This document shows positions 34,602-41,550 of a stretch of DNA of 41,550 bases, piece after piece (the stretch's first letter is position 1; the number at the start of each line of letters is the position of its first letter). A program made the translations under genes and the position numbers. Location: contig NZ_JACOGG010000023.1 of the NCBI RefSeq assembly GCF_014284365.1, positions 1 through 41,550 on the forward strand, read 5' to 3'. The notes below the pieces were generated by a model. That model did no database searches. It saw nothing but the letters and a program-made list of their open reading frames with translations, and was not told the DNA's origin. The DNA comes from Cognatundibacterium rugosum. GTDB lineage: Bacteria; Pseudomonadota; Gammaproteobacteria; Burkholderiales; Burkholderiaceae_D.

Positions 34602-36463
34602 TGGATGACATGCTCAAAGAATTTGTTGTTGAGGCGCTCGACCTCGCAACAAATGTAGAAGAACATCTGCTTTCACTCGAGCGCAACCCGGGCGATATGA
34701 ATACGCTCAACGCGGTGTTCCGTTCATTCCATACCATCAAAGGTGGTGCTGGATTCATGAACCTGACCGCAATGGTATCCGCCTGCCATTTGACTGAAAA
34801 TCTGTTTGACGCCTTGCGTACCGGGCAGGCAGCGGTTACGCCGGAAGCGATAGAAGCGGCGCTGGAAGCCAGTGGCTTCGTGGCTGATCAGCTCACCGCG
34901 CTCAATAATGGCACACCTCCTGAGCAGCTTTCAACCATGCCTAAGGCGCTGGAAAAAATGCTGACCGATGCCATTGAAGGCGGTGCGCGCAGCAAAAAAA
35001 CAGAGCCTGCCAAGCCAGCGCCAGCAGCACCAGTTGCAGCGGCCGCCCCGACTGCAGTCGCGGCGCCTGTCACCGCCACAGCGCCCGTCGGTGCAAATGG
35101 TGAACCTGACTGGGAATCGTACTTCCGCGCCGTAACGCCCCCCGGCACCCTGCCGGAAGCCGTTGCCGCCGCACCAGTGGTAAGCAACGAAACCGCTGCG
35201 CCACCTGCCTCCATTAAAGAAGAAGCCGAGGCGATCAAAACTTCGCTGTCGGCAGCAGACATCAAGCAAAACGCACCGGCAAAAGAGGAAAGCATCCGTA
35301 TTGACGCCGTTAAGCTTAACGTCTTACTTGAAGTCGCCGGGGAGTCAGTGCAGGCTGCCAATCAGGCTGCCGTGCTGCTGGAAAAATTAGCGCAGTTTAA
35401 ATTTGATGGTCAGGCTGCACCGATCATGTCGGCACTGACCGAGACCTTGACACGCGCTTCGCGCTACTCCACCGAATTGCAACGCGCAACGCTGGCAACG
35501 CGCATGCAACCAGTTGGCCGTCTGTTTCAGAAGTTCCCACGACTGGTGCGTGAACTGGCGCGCGATCTCGGTAAAGATGTAGACCTGAACATTACCGGTG
35601 CGGAAACCGAAGTTGACCGCGTTGTGGTCGATAGCTTATATGATCCGCTGGTACATATGCTGCGGAATGCGCTGGATCATGGCATTGAGACCTCAGAAGA
35701 ACGTCTGCGTGCCAACAAATCGCCACGCGCCACGATCTCTCTGAAAGCCTGGCAAGAAGCCAGCAGCGTCATGATCGAAGTATCCGATGACGGCAAAGGG
35801 ATGGATGCGCAGCGTTTGCGTGAAAAGGCGATTTCTAAAGGCCTCATCAATTCCCATGATGCGCGCACTGATGATGAAGCCTTCCAACTGGTCTTCCTGC
35901 CAGGCTTTTCGACCAAGGAAGTTGCTTCCAGCGTTTCCGGGCGCGGTGTAGGCATGGACGTGGTCAAAACTGCGGTCGAACGGCATCGTGGTGCAATCCG
36001 GATTTCGTCTGAACTGGGCAAGGGCACTACTTTCCTGATCCGCCTGCCTATCGAGTTGTCTATCGTTCCCACCATGCTGGTCAGAACCGACGGCGCATCA
36101 CTGGCCTTGCCGATGGCGACAGTACAGCGCGTGGTTGAACTGCCCGAAACCTTTGAAAGTGTGGGCGGACAGCCGGTCTTGCGCGATCTGGGACGTCCAT
36201 TACCAGTGAAATCACTGGGTCGGATACTGGGTTACACCCCATCTTCTGAGCGGGTTGGTATCGTCATCGCCGCACCGAATCCATACATTCTGAGTGTGGA
36301 TGCAGTGGATGGCACAGCAGATCTGGTGATTAAGCCTTTGACCTGTATTTCCACGCCAGGCATTACCGGAACTGCACGTTCAGCCGAAGGCGAACTGGTA
36401 CTCGTGATCAGCCTGTCCTTCCTGATCGATGGTTGCAAAGTGCGCGAAATGATGACCGCCTGA
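34601..36463 (+). CDS. cheA: Chemotaxis histidine kinase CheA without a recognisable P2 domain
   Basis: A 620-aa CheA-type kinase. The N-terminal Hpt (P1) domain has phosphorylated His44 in FHTIKGGAGF. Residues about 125-220 are a Pro/Ala-rich linker where CheA normally has the CheY-binding P2 domain; none is recognisable. Then come a dimerisation segment (IRIDAVKLNVLLEVAGE), the HATPase with N box HMLRNALDHGIE, G1 DDGKGMD and G2 GRGVGMDVV, and a C-terminal CheW-like domain (from IVPTMLVRTDG). It is translationally coupled to cheZ by a 1-nt overlap. No CheW, receptor or methylase genes are beside it, so it may belong to an accessory system. Confidence 0.92.
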   Translation: MDDMLKEFVVEALDLATNVEEHLLSLERNPGDMNTLNAVFRSFHTIKGGAGFMNLTAMVSACHLTENLFDALRTGQAAVTPEAIEAALEASGFVADQLTALNNGTPPEQLSTMPKALEKMLTDAIEGGARSKKTEPAKPAPAAPVAAAAPTAVAAPVTATAPVGANGEPDWESYFRAVTPPGTLPEAVAAAPVVSNETAAPPASIKEEAEAIKTSLSAADIKQNAPAKEESIRIDAVKLNVLLEVAGESVQAANQAAVLLEKLAQFKFDGQAAPIMSALTETLTRASRYSTELQRATLATRMQPVGRLFQKFPRLVRELARDLGKDVDLNITGAETEVDRVVVDSLYDPLVHMLRNALDHGIETSEERLRANKSPRATISLKAWQEASSVMIEVSDDGKGMDAQRLREKAISKGLINSHDARTDDEAFQLVFLPGFSTKEVASSVSGRGVGMDVVKTAVERHRGAIRISSELGKGTTFLIRLPIELSIVPTMLVRTDGASLALPMATVQRVVELPETFESVGGQPVLRDLGRPLPVKSLGRILGYTPSSERVGIVIAAPNPYILSVDAVDGTADLVIKPLTCISTPGITGTARSAEGELVLVISLSFLIDGCKVREMMTA

Positions 36464-36492
36464 TTGATCTGTCAGCCTCATCAGTCTGAGCC

Positions 36493-36522
36493 AGCCCCCT
36501 GCTCCGCCAGGGGGCTGTTCAT
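36493..36522 (+). terminator. Probable terminator after cheZ-cheA
   Basis: AGCCCCCTG (36493-36501) pairs perfectly with CAGGGGGCT (36508-36516), loop CTCCGC. The following tract GTTCATTTCT is only moderately T-rich. Confidence 0.7.
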
Positions 36523-36564
36523 TTCTGGTCGACATCAGCCAGTTTTTTCTGAGTCTGTCACAAT

Positions 36565-38085
36565 ATGCGCTTCACTTCTGCACTAGCCACCATGAGCGCA
36601 CCTCACCCAAATGACATGACCCGACTCAGCGAACGTTTACAGGACAGTCAGTTCTCGCAACTAGGCGATGCTTTTTTCACGCGACTGAAAGCCACACCAC
36701 TAGCCCAGCCCTATTACATCGCACACAGCAGCAAACTGGCACAGGAATTAGGTATAGCGGAGCAGTTGCTGCGAGACGAAGACAGCCTCAGCCTGCTCTC
36801 TGGCAATCAGACGCCGGCGCAGGCACAGCCACTGGCCGCCGTGTATTCAGGACATCAGTTTGGGGTCTGGGCCGGACAGCTTGGTGATGGCCGAGCCATC
36901 CTGCTGGGAGCACTACGCGACAACGCAGGACAAGAAACCGAGATTCAACTCAAAGGCGCAGGACTGACACCCTACTCGCGCTCTGGCGATGGTCGTGCCG
37001 TGTTACGGTCGTCGATACGTGAATTTCTATGTTCGGAAGCGATGGCAGCACTAGGCATACCGACCTCACGCGCACTCTGCCTTACAGGTTCGCCACAACG
37101 CGTTTATCGCGAAACGCCAGAAACCAGTGCTGTCGTGACACGCACTGCAAGCAGCTTTATACGATTTGGCTCATTTGAACATTTTTATTACCAGCGCCGT
37201 TTCGACGAGCTGAGACAACTGGCAGACTTCGTCATACAAAATTACTTCCCAGCCTGCCTACAAGCTGAGAACCCGTATCAGGCGTTGTTAATACAAGTGT
37301 GTGAACGCACTGCTGAAATGATCGCTCACTGGCAGGCAGTCGGCTTTATGCATGGCGTGATGAATACCGATAATATGTCGATCCTGGGCCTGACATTGGA
37401 TTATGGCCCATTCGGATTCATGGAAGCCTTTGATGAAAGCCATATCTGCAACCATACTGACCAGCAGGGCCGCTATTCTTATCGCAATCAGCCCAGCATA
37501 GGCAATTGGAATGTGTACGCACTGGGACAGGCTTTACTGCCACTGATCGGTTCGGTCGAGCAGACCGAGCAAGCGCTCAGCAGCTACCGTTCAAGCTTCG
37601 AGCAACACTGGATCAAACTGAGCAGTGCAAAATTCGGATTAGCGTCCAATCAGCCTGAGGACAAAGTTCTGATGGATGACTTCTTCCAGTTATTGCAGGC
37701 CAATCATGCTGATATGACCAATAGCTTCAGAGCACTGAGCCATCTGAATCTGCAAACCAGTGAGGCTGATCACCCATTAAGTGATCTGTTCATTGACCGC
37801 AACGGCCTGGCGCAGTGGCTGCTGCGCTATCGTCATCGCCTGGCTGCAGAAACCCGGTCTGAGACCGCAAGGAAAGCGGCTATGCGCGCGACTAACCCTA
37901 AGTATGTGTTACGCAATTACCTGGCTCAACAGGCGATAGAACAGGCTCAACAAGGGGATTTTTCAGAAATCCAGCACCTGCTGCATGTATTGCAAACACC
38001 ATTTGAAGAACAGCCAGAATTTGAACACTATGCCGCCCTGCCACCGGACTGGGCCGCAGACCTGGAGGTCAGTTGCTCATCCTGA
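36565..38085 (+). CDS. selO: Protein adenylyltransferase SelO (YdiU)
   Basis: A 506-aa SelO pseudokinase-fold AMPylator, which attaches AMP to Ser/Thr/Tyr of redox proteins in E. coli. Characteristic segments are YSGHQFGVWAGQLGDGRAILLG, LKGAGLTPYSRSGDGRAVLRSSIREFLCSEAM, the metal-binding HGVMNTDNMSI plus LDYGPFGFMEAF, and NPKYVLRNYLAQQAIE. The C terminus VSCSS has Cys where the eukaryotic SelO has selenocysteine. The start at 36565 is uncertain: ATGs at 36592 and 36616 are also possible and none has a good ribosome site. msrB follows 36 nt later, a plausible redox pairing. Confidence 0.94.
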   Translation: MRFTSALATMSAPHPNDMTRLSERLQDSQFSQLGDAFFTRLKATPLAQPYYIAHSSKLAQELGIAEQLLRDEDSLSLLSGNQTPAQAQPLAAVYSGHQFGVWAGQLGDGRAILLGALRDNAGQETEIQLKGAGLTPYSRSGDGRAVLRSSIREFLCSEAMAALGIPTSRALCLTGSPQRVYRETPETSAVVTRTASSFIRFGSFEHFYYQRRFDELRQLADFVIQNYFPACLQAENPYQALLIQVCERTAEMIAHWQAVGFMHGVMNTDNMSILGLTLDYGPFGFMEAFDESHICNHTDQQGRYSYRNQPSIGNWNVYALGQALLPLIGSVEQTEQALSSYRSSFEQHWIKLSSAKFGLASNQPEDKVLMDDFFQLLQANHADMTNSFRALSHLNLQTSEADHPLSDLFIDRNGLAQWLLRYRHRLAAETRSETARKAAMRATNPKYVLRNYLAQQAIEQAQQGDFSEIQHLLHVLQTPFEEQPEFEHYAALPPDWAADLEVSCSS

Positions 38086-38121
38086 ACCGAATGCCTGAAC
38101 CCAATAACAAGGAGGACTACG

Positions 38122-38514
38122 ATGAAAATCAAAAAAACTGAAGCCGAATGGAAGGCCTTACTCGACCCCATGCAATTTGAGGTCACCCGACACGCAGCGA
38201 CGGAACGTGCGTTCACTGGCAAATACTGGGATCACCATGAAGCTGGCATCTATACCTGCGTTTGCTGCCAGACGCCCTTATTCGCATCCGATGCTAAATT
38301 TGATTCAGGATGTGGCTGGCCCAGCTATTTCCGTGCGCTGAACCCAGCCAATGTGAGAGAAGAGAAAGACCACTCATTTGGCATGACGCGCACTGAGATT
38401 TTGTGTAACATCTGCGACGCCCACCTGGGTCATGTTTTCCCGGATGGTCCGCCACCAACAGGTTTGCGCTATTGCATTAACTCTGCCTCTTTAACTTTTG
38501 ATCCGTTACCCTGA
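38122..38514 (+). CDS. msrB: Peptide-methionine (R)-S-oxide reductase MsrB
   Basis: A 130-aa enzyme reducing methionine-R-sulfoxide in proteins. The zinc site has CVCC (about residues 49-52) and CNIC (about 94-97). The catalytic Cys is in RYCINSASL, with DSGCGWPSY and [10 protein letters not shown] as family blocks. Excellent ribosome site AGGAGG 7-8 nt before the ATG. No MsrA fusion and no signal peptide, so it is cytoplasmic. Probably co-transcribed with selO, and yciB begins 8 nt after its stop. Confidence 0.96.
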   Translation: MKIKKTEAEWKALLDPMQFEVTRHAATERAFTGKYWDHHEAGIYTCVCCQTPLFASDAKFDSGCGWPSYFRALNPANVREEKDHSFGMTRTEILCNICDAHLGHVFPDGPPPTGLRYCINSASLTFDPLP

Positions 38515-38521
38515 GCATTGC

Positions 38522-39145
38522 ATGAAATTTCTTTTTGACGTATTTCCAGTTCTACTTTTTTTTATCGCGTTTAAATGGGGTGAAAGCAACCCGGCTATGG
38601 CGCAGGAATGGGTGCAGCATTTCCTGTCTGGCTTTATCGCGGACGGCAAGGCACCTGCAGAAGTGGCAGCCGTCATCTTTGCCACTGCAATCACCTTGCT
38701 GGCATCCATTTTACAAATCAGTTATTTGCTGCTGAAACGTGTGAAAGTCGATGCAATGCTGTGGGTGTCATTCATCACCATCATGGTGTTCGGTGGTGCG
38801 ACTATCTACTTCCACAGCGAAACCTTTATCAAGCTCAAACCCACCGTGCTGTACTGGTGCTATGGCGGCGCATTACTATTGTCCCAGTTCATGTTCAAAA
38901 AGAATCTGATTAAAGCGGCGATGTCCGCGCAGGTGCAATTACCTGAAACCGTGTGGCGCAAACTGGGCCTGGTCTGGATCGCCTACTTCACGCTAATGGG
39001 GCTGGCTAACCTGTTTGTGGCGCAACAATTCAGCACCTCTACCTGGGCCACCTTTAAGCTGGTCTCACTGGTCGGCATCATGCCTGCGTTTATCATAGGC
39101 CAAAGCCTGTTCTTGTCTAAATACATCGAGGATACTGAGGCATGA
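38522..39145 (+). CDS. yciB: Inner membrane septation-associated protein YciB
   Basis: A 207-aa polytopic membrane protein of the YciB/IspA (intracellular septation A) family. MKFLFDVFPVLLFFIAFKWG is the typical start, followed by hydrophobic segments near 50-72, 81-97, 110-127, 145-165 and 175-200, and the motif LKPTVLYWCYGGAL. In E. coli YciB interacts with division and elongation proteins. The ATG at 38522 is chosen because the N-terminal family motif starts there. It overlaps bolA by 4 nt (ATGA). Confidence 0.93.
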   Translation: MKFLFDVFPVLLFFIAFKWGESNPAMAQEWVQHFLSGFIADGKAPAEVAAVIFATAITLLASILQISYLLLKRVKVDAMLWVSFITIMVFGGATIYFHSETFIKLKPTVLYWCYGGALLLSQFMFKKNLIKAAMSAQVQLPETVWRKLGLVWIAYFTLMGLANLFVAQQFSTSTWATFKLVSLVGIMPAFIIGQSLFLSKYIEDTEA

Positions 39146-39414
39146 CACGTTTTGAAAAGCTCCGTTGCAAACTGACCGAAACTTTGCAGCCACTGGAATG
39201 TCATTTGCAGGATGACTCAGCTGCCCACGCTGGCCATGCCGGTGCTGCTGGTGGTGGCAGTCATTACAGTGTCAAAATAATTTGTCAGCAATTTGAAGGC
39301 TTAAACCGCGTATCCCGTCATCGTCTGGTGTATGATGCCGTTGGCGATATGATGCATACGGAAGTTCACGCGCTGGCGATAGTCGCGCTTGCTCCGTCAG
39401 AGATACCGACCTAA
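39142..39414 (+). CDS. BolA family protein
   Basis: A 90-aa BolA-fold protein, typically partnering monothiol glutaredoxin or acting as a stress and iron regulator. The family core is HYSVKIICQQFEGLNRVSRHRLVYDAVGDMMHTEVHALAIVAL, with the conserved His in SRHRLVY. A Gly/Ala/His-rich insert (HAGHAGAAGGGSHY) lies in the loop that often carries the metal ligand. Translation is coupled to yciB. The placement yciB-bolA-ppiC recurs in betaproteobacteria (from memory). Confidence 0.92.
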   Translation: MTRFEKLRCKLTETLQPLECHLQDDSAAHAGHAGAAGGGSHYSVKIICQQFEGLNRVSRHRLVYDAVGDMMHTEVHALAIVALAPSEIPT

Positions 39415-39464
39415 GCAGTTCATTTATTCATCCAATTCAATATTTGTTATTTTAGGAACAGACA

Positions 39465-40238
39465 ATGACTTTTAAACCTGCTCATTTGCTGGTAGTACTT
39501 CTCGCAACAGCTGTGCCAGCGATGGCTCAAACCCTGGCCACCGTCAATGGCAAAGCAATCCCGGCAGCACGCATCGAAGCAGTTGTCAAGCAACTCACTG
39601 CACAAGGTCAACAGGATTCGCCACAATTACGTGCCGCAGTCAAAGAACAACTGATCGCACGTGAAGTATTCCTGCAAGAAGCTGACAAGTCTGGCATCAC
39701 TAAAAATGCAGATGTCGCAGCACAATTAGAAATGTCACGCCAGGACCTGATCATCCGCGCCCTGATGATAGAGCAACTGAAAAAGAGCCCTATCACTGAT
39801 GCCGACATCCAGGCCGAATACGACAAAGCAAAAACCCAGGCTGGCGACAAGGAATACCATGTCTACCACATCCTGGTTGACAAAGAAGACGACGCGAAAG
39901 CGCTCATCTCTAAGTTGAAAGCCGGCGCTAAATTTGAAGAACTGGCAAAACAGTCTAAGGATACTGGCTCTGCTTCCCGCGGTGGCGACCTGGATTGGGC
40001 AGTACCAGCTGGCTTCCCACCTGCTTTCGCACAGGCTCTGAGCGCCATGCAAAAAGGTCAGTTTACAGAAGCGCCAGTTAAAACGGATGCTGGCTTCCAC
40101 ATCATCAAAGTAGACGACGTACGCCCAATCAAATTCCCATCCCTGGAAGAGTTGAAACAGCAAATCGTCGGCGGCCTGCAACAGCAAAAAGTACAGGCTT
40201 ACCAGCAATCCCTGCTGAAAAAAGCAGTTGTGAAGTAA
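39465..40238 (+). CDS. Exported parvulin-type peptidyl-prolyl isomerase
   Basis: A 257-aa periplasmic chaperone of the PpiC/PrsA/SurA-related group. The signal peptide ends AVPAMA at about residue 21. A SurA-like N-terminal helical region follows (ARIEAVVKQLTAQ; AAVKEQLIAREVFLQEADKSG). The parvulin domain covers about 130-225 (YHVYHILVDKEDDA, GGDLDWAVPAGFPPAFAQAL, TDAGFHIIKVDDV). It probably helps outer-membrane protein folding, in line with BamD encoded elsewhere in the window. AGGAAC lies 7 nt before the ATG, and a terminator follows. Confidence 0.94.
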   Translation: MTFKPAHLLVVLLATAVPAMAQTLATVNGKAIPAARIEAVVKQLTAQGQQDSPQLRAAVKEQLIAREVFLQEADKSGITKNADVAAQLEMSRQDLIIRALMIEQLKKSPITDADIQAEYDKAKTQAGDKEYHVYHILVDKEDDAKALISKLKAGAKFEELAKQSKDTGSASRGGDLDWAVPAGFPPAFAQALSAMQKGQFTEAPVKTDAGFHIIKVDDVRPIKFPSLEELKQQIVGGLQQQKVQAYQQSLLKKAVVK

Positions 40239-40257
40239 TCTCAGCTTACTCAGCAAC

Positions 40258-40287
40258 AAAAAAAAGAGGCAGTGATGCCTCTTTTTT
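40258..40287. terminator. Bidirectional terminator after the parvulin gene
   Basis: AAAAAGAGGC (40261-40270) pairs with GCCTCTTTTT (40277-40286), loop AGTGAT. Flanking A and T runs allow termination in both directions. It separates the core genes from the accessory right end. Confidence 0.93.
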
Positions 40288-40469
40288 GCTTTCAAAATTG
40301 CTTGGTCACCGATCAAGGCAAGCATGCAACGCTACCGCCAATGAACAATGGGCTTAGATGCAATCCGCTGTTGGCAGTACATCTCGACAAACTCTGTTCA
40401 TGTGATTTACCGCCTTGTGTTTCTCTATCATTTATGCTTTTTTTGTTGCGTGGCCGAACAACTATTTCT

Positions 40470-41378
40470 TCAACAAAATACCCGACATAACATGGCTGGC
40501 AGCAAGCTCAATTCTTCTGAGCCAGGCAAACGACGCTCGCCCGGCTGCAAACTGGTGGCCATGAAATCTCCATCATCGCCGCTGTGGTCTACTCCTAAAG
40601 CATCCCCATATTCATGCAAGAGCACAGAGAACATATCCATCTTGCCATCGGCTGCGGAGCCTGATTTGGCGATCCAGACATCCGGGTTCGAGGTTGGCAA
40701 GAACTCGTCGTTTTGATCTGGCGTGCTGTCGATGAACCAGCCGTGGCCTGCGGCGTTGGTGTCGAGGGTGATTTGGGCGGTGTTGCCAGTGCCTGTGGTT
40801 TGGCCTACTGCTGTACCTGCCAGGTCGCTGAAGTTAATCAGTGACCCGCTGGCGTTGGCTAGCATGGCGTTTAGATTGGCTGTGGTTTGCCAGTTGGTGA
40901 AGTCATCTGTGCCCGTTGGCAGGTTCGAGGAGATTTTCCACCGATCTTTTGGACAACGGTGGGCATCAACAACTTTTTCACCTTTTTCGTTCAAATGTTG
41001 ATATGGTTGTCCTACATCCACTGACATAGTGTAATAAATTCTGACCGTAATTCCGTCAGCACTTACATCAATTATAAACTGATCGTTTCCTACAAAATCT
41101 TCTTTTAAGTCCGGGATGTAGTTATAGTCATATTTTATAAACCGATTCTCATTTGGAAATGGTTGCCCCAATCTACCATGCTTTGGTTGTTTAATAACAC
41201 GCACAGTTGTGTCTTTCCGCAAGCTCCCATCAGGATTATTACTAAAATCCATGCTCTTTCCAAGATACCGGCTCACATAGTCTCCCGCATTCAATATCGG
41301 ATATACGTCTGTCGATTCAGACGACACTATTTGGCAGACACCAAACTTAAATTTAGAAGAGCTAGGGCGTGTCCTCAT
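40470..41378 (-). pseudogene. Remnant of a surface/secreted metalloprotease-type protein, 5'-truncated by an IS
   Basis: A 302-aa frame that appears to be the 3' part of a larger gene. The first five or so residues (MRTRP) come from the IS end, so the ATG at 41378 is not the original start. Residues about 55-130 look like an Ig/cadherin-like repeat (VRVIKQPKHGRLG; YNYIPDLKEDFVGNDQFIIDVS). After an apparent junction near residue 150 the rest resembles the C-terminal end of large secreted proteins with a serralysin/matrixin-type zinc motif: FSVLLHEYGDALGVDHSG. The second zinc His of HExxH is Asp, so activity is unlikely. The 5' half is clearly A/T-richer than the 3' half. No signal peptide. Confidence 0.7.
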
Positions 41379-41550
41379 TTCAATTTAACCCAGATGAGAG
41401 TGCAGGCAATAAAAAGCATCGCCTTGAAATTCCGCGCCAGTTTCTCAAAGCGGGTCGCAATGCTGCGGAAATGCTTCAGTCTGGCAAACAGGTTCTCCAC
41501 CAAATGGCGTTGCTTGTATATATGCGCATCGAATTCCGGGTTCGCTTTAC
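41366..41550 (-). mobile_element. IS5-family element, 3' end only (continues past the window)
   Basis: The end of a transposase gene runs in from the right edge. The sequence next to its stop, GGCGTGTCC on the plus strand from 41366, probably belongs to a terminal inverted repeat. It abuts CTAG (41362-41365), which fits the YTAR target duplication known for IS5-type elements. The other end is outside the window, so neither the repeat pair nor the duplication can be confirmed. Confidence 0.75.
41375..41548 (-). CDS. IS5-family transposase, C-terminal 57 residues (partial)
   Basis: Translation of the minus strand to the TGA at 41375 gives a C terminus with FDAHIYKQRHLVENLF, ARLKHFRSIATRFEKLARNF and IACTLIWVKLK. 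This is the usual end of IS5-family (probably IS427-like) DDE transposases. The Glu in HLVENLF would be the catalytic E. The N terminus and the D residues lie beyond the window. The stop codon overlaps the ATG of the neighbouring remnant (ATGA). Confidence 0.85.
   Translation of the reverse strand, partial: KANPEFDAHIYKQRHLVENLFARLKHFRSIATRFEKLARNFKAMLFIACTLIWVKLK

Noticed and set aside
38071..38085. Selenocysteine codon in SelO
   Set aside because: The C-terminal SCSS uses a cysteine codon. No in-frame TGA or SECIS-like structure is present.
1..41550. CRISPR arrays, tRNA genes, prophage or known defence systems
   Set aside because: No regularly spaced repeats, cloverleaf-like sequences, integrase, Cas, restriction or phage structural genes were recognised.

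Overview
The window looks like a chromosomal segment of a betaproteobacterium in Burkholderiales, most likely Oxalobacteraceae (Undibacterium/Herminiimonas-like). The basis is a moderate G+C content, a class I PHA locus phaC-phaB-phaR, a betaproteobacterial TCA layout gntR-sdhCDAB-sdhE-gltA-odhAB-lpdA with mdh divergent, and a yciB-bolA-ppiC block. Genus-level placement is inference. Most of the window is conserved core genome. Accessory DNA appears only at the far right end.

Left edge (1-1809): a minus-strand promoter with near-consensus hexamers followed by a boxA-like motif points out of the window and looks like the leader of a ribosomal RNA operon. To its right are a small exported protein gene and zapE, both minus strand.

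TCA block (1810-19882): minus-strand genes read gntR, sdhC, sdhD, sdhA, sdhB, sdhE, gltA, a terminator, then odhA, odhB, a SHOCT-PspC membrane protein gene and lpdA, ending at a strong terminator. Divergent plus-strand genes are mdh, a CitE-like lyase, an MliC-like exported protein and acnA. Together these encode succinate dehydrogenase and its FAD-assembly factor, citrate synthase, the complete 2-oxoglutarate dehydrogenase complex, malate dehydrogenase and aconitase. The gntR-mdh gap carries a perfect 20-bp palindrome next to a good promoter. A 12-mer beside it recurs, in the same orientation relative to the gene, upstream of sdhC. Intercistronic hairpins lie between odhA and odhB and between sdhB and sdhE.

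Middle (19883-25734): a 68-aa membrane protein, a cystathionine beta-lyase-like PLP enzyme, a solute-binding-like periplasmic protein, a hypothetical protein with a calcium-loop-like motif whose ribosome site lies in a hairpin, an exported hypothetical protein, and rimO. PHA region (25745-29512): phaC, phaB and phaR on the minus strand, plus a small divergent membrane protein.

Right half (29553-40287): pgeF and rluD facing away from bamD (the same neighbourhood as in E. coli), yaaA, a stand-alone PIN-domain protein, cheZ-cheA, selO-msrB and yciB-bolA-ppiC. The last 1.1 kb (40470-41550) holds a decayed metalloprotease-type surface-protein remnant, cut at its 5' side by an IS5-family element whose 3' end runs off the window.

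I did not find a clearly new defence or mobile system. The most promising undescribed signals are regulatory: the gntR/mdh/sdh motifs, the alternative hairpins between sdhB and sdhE, and the RBS hairpin at 23739-23764.
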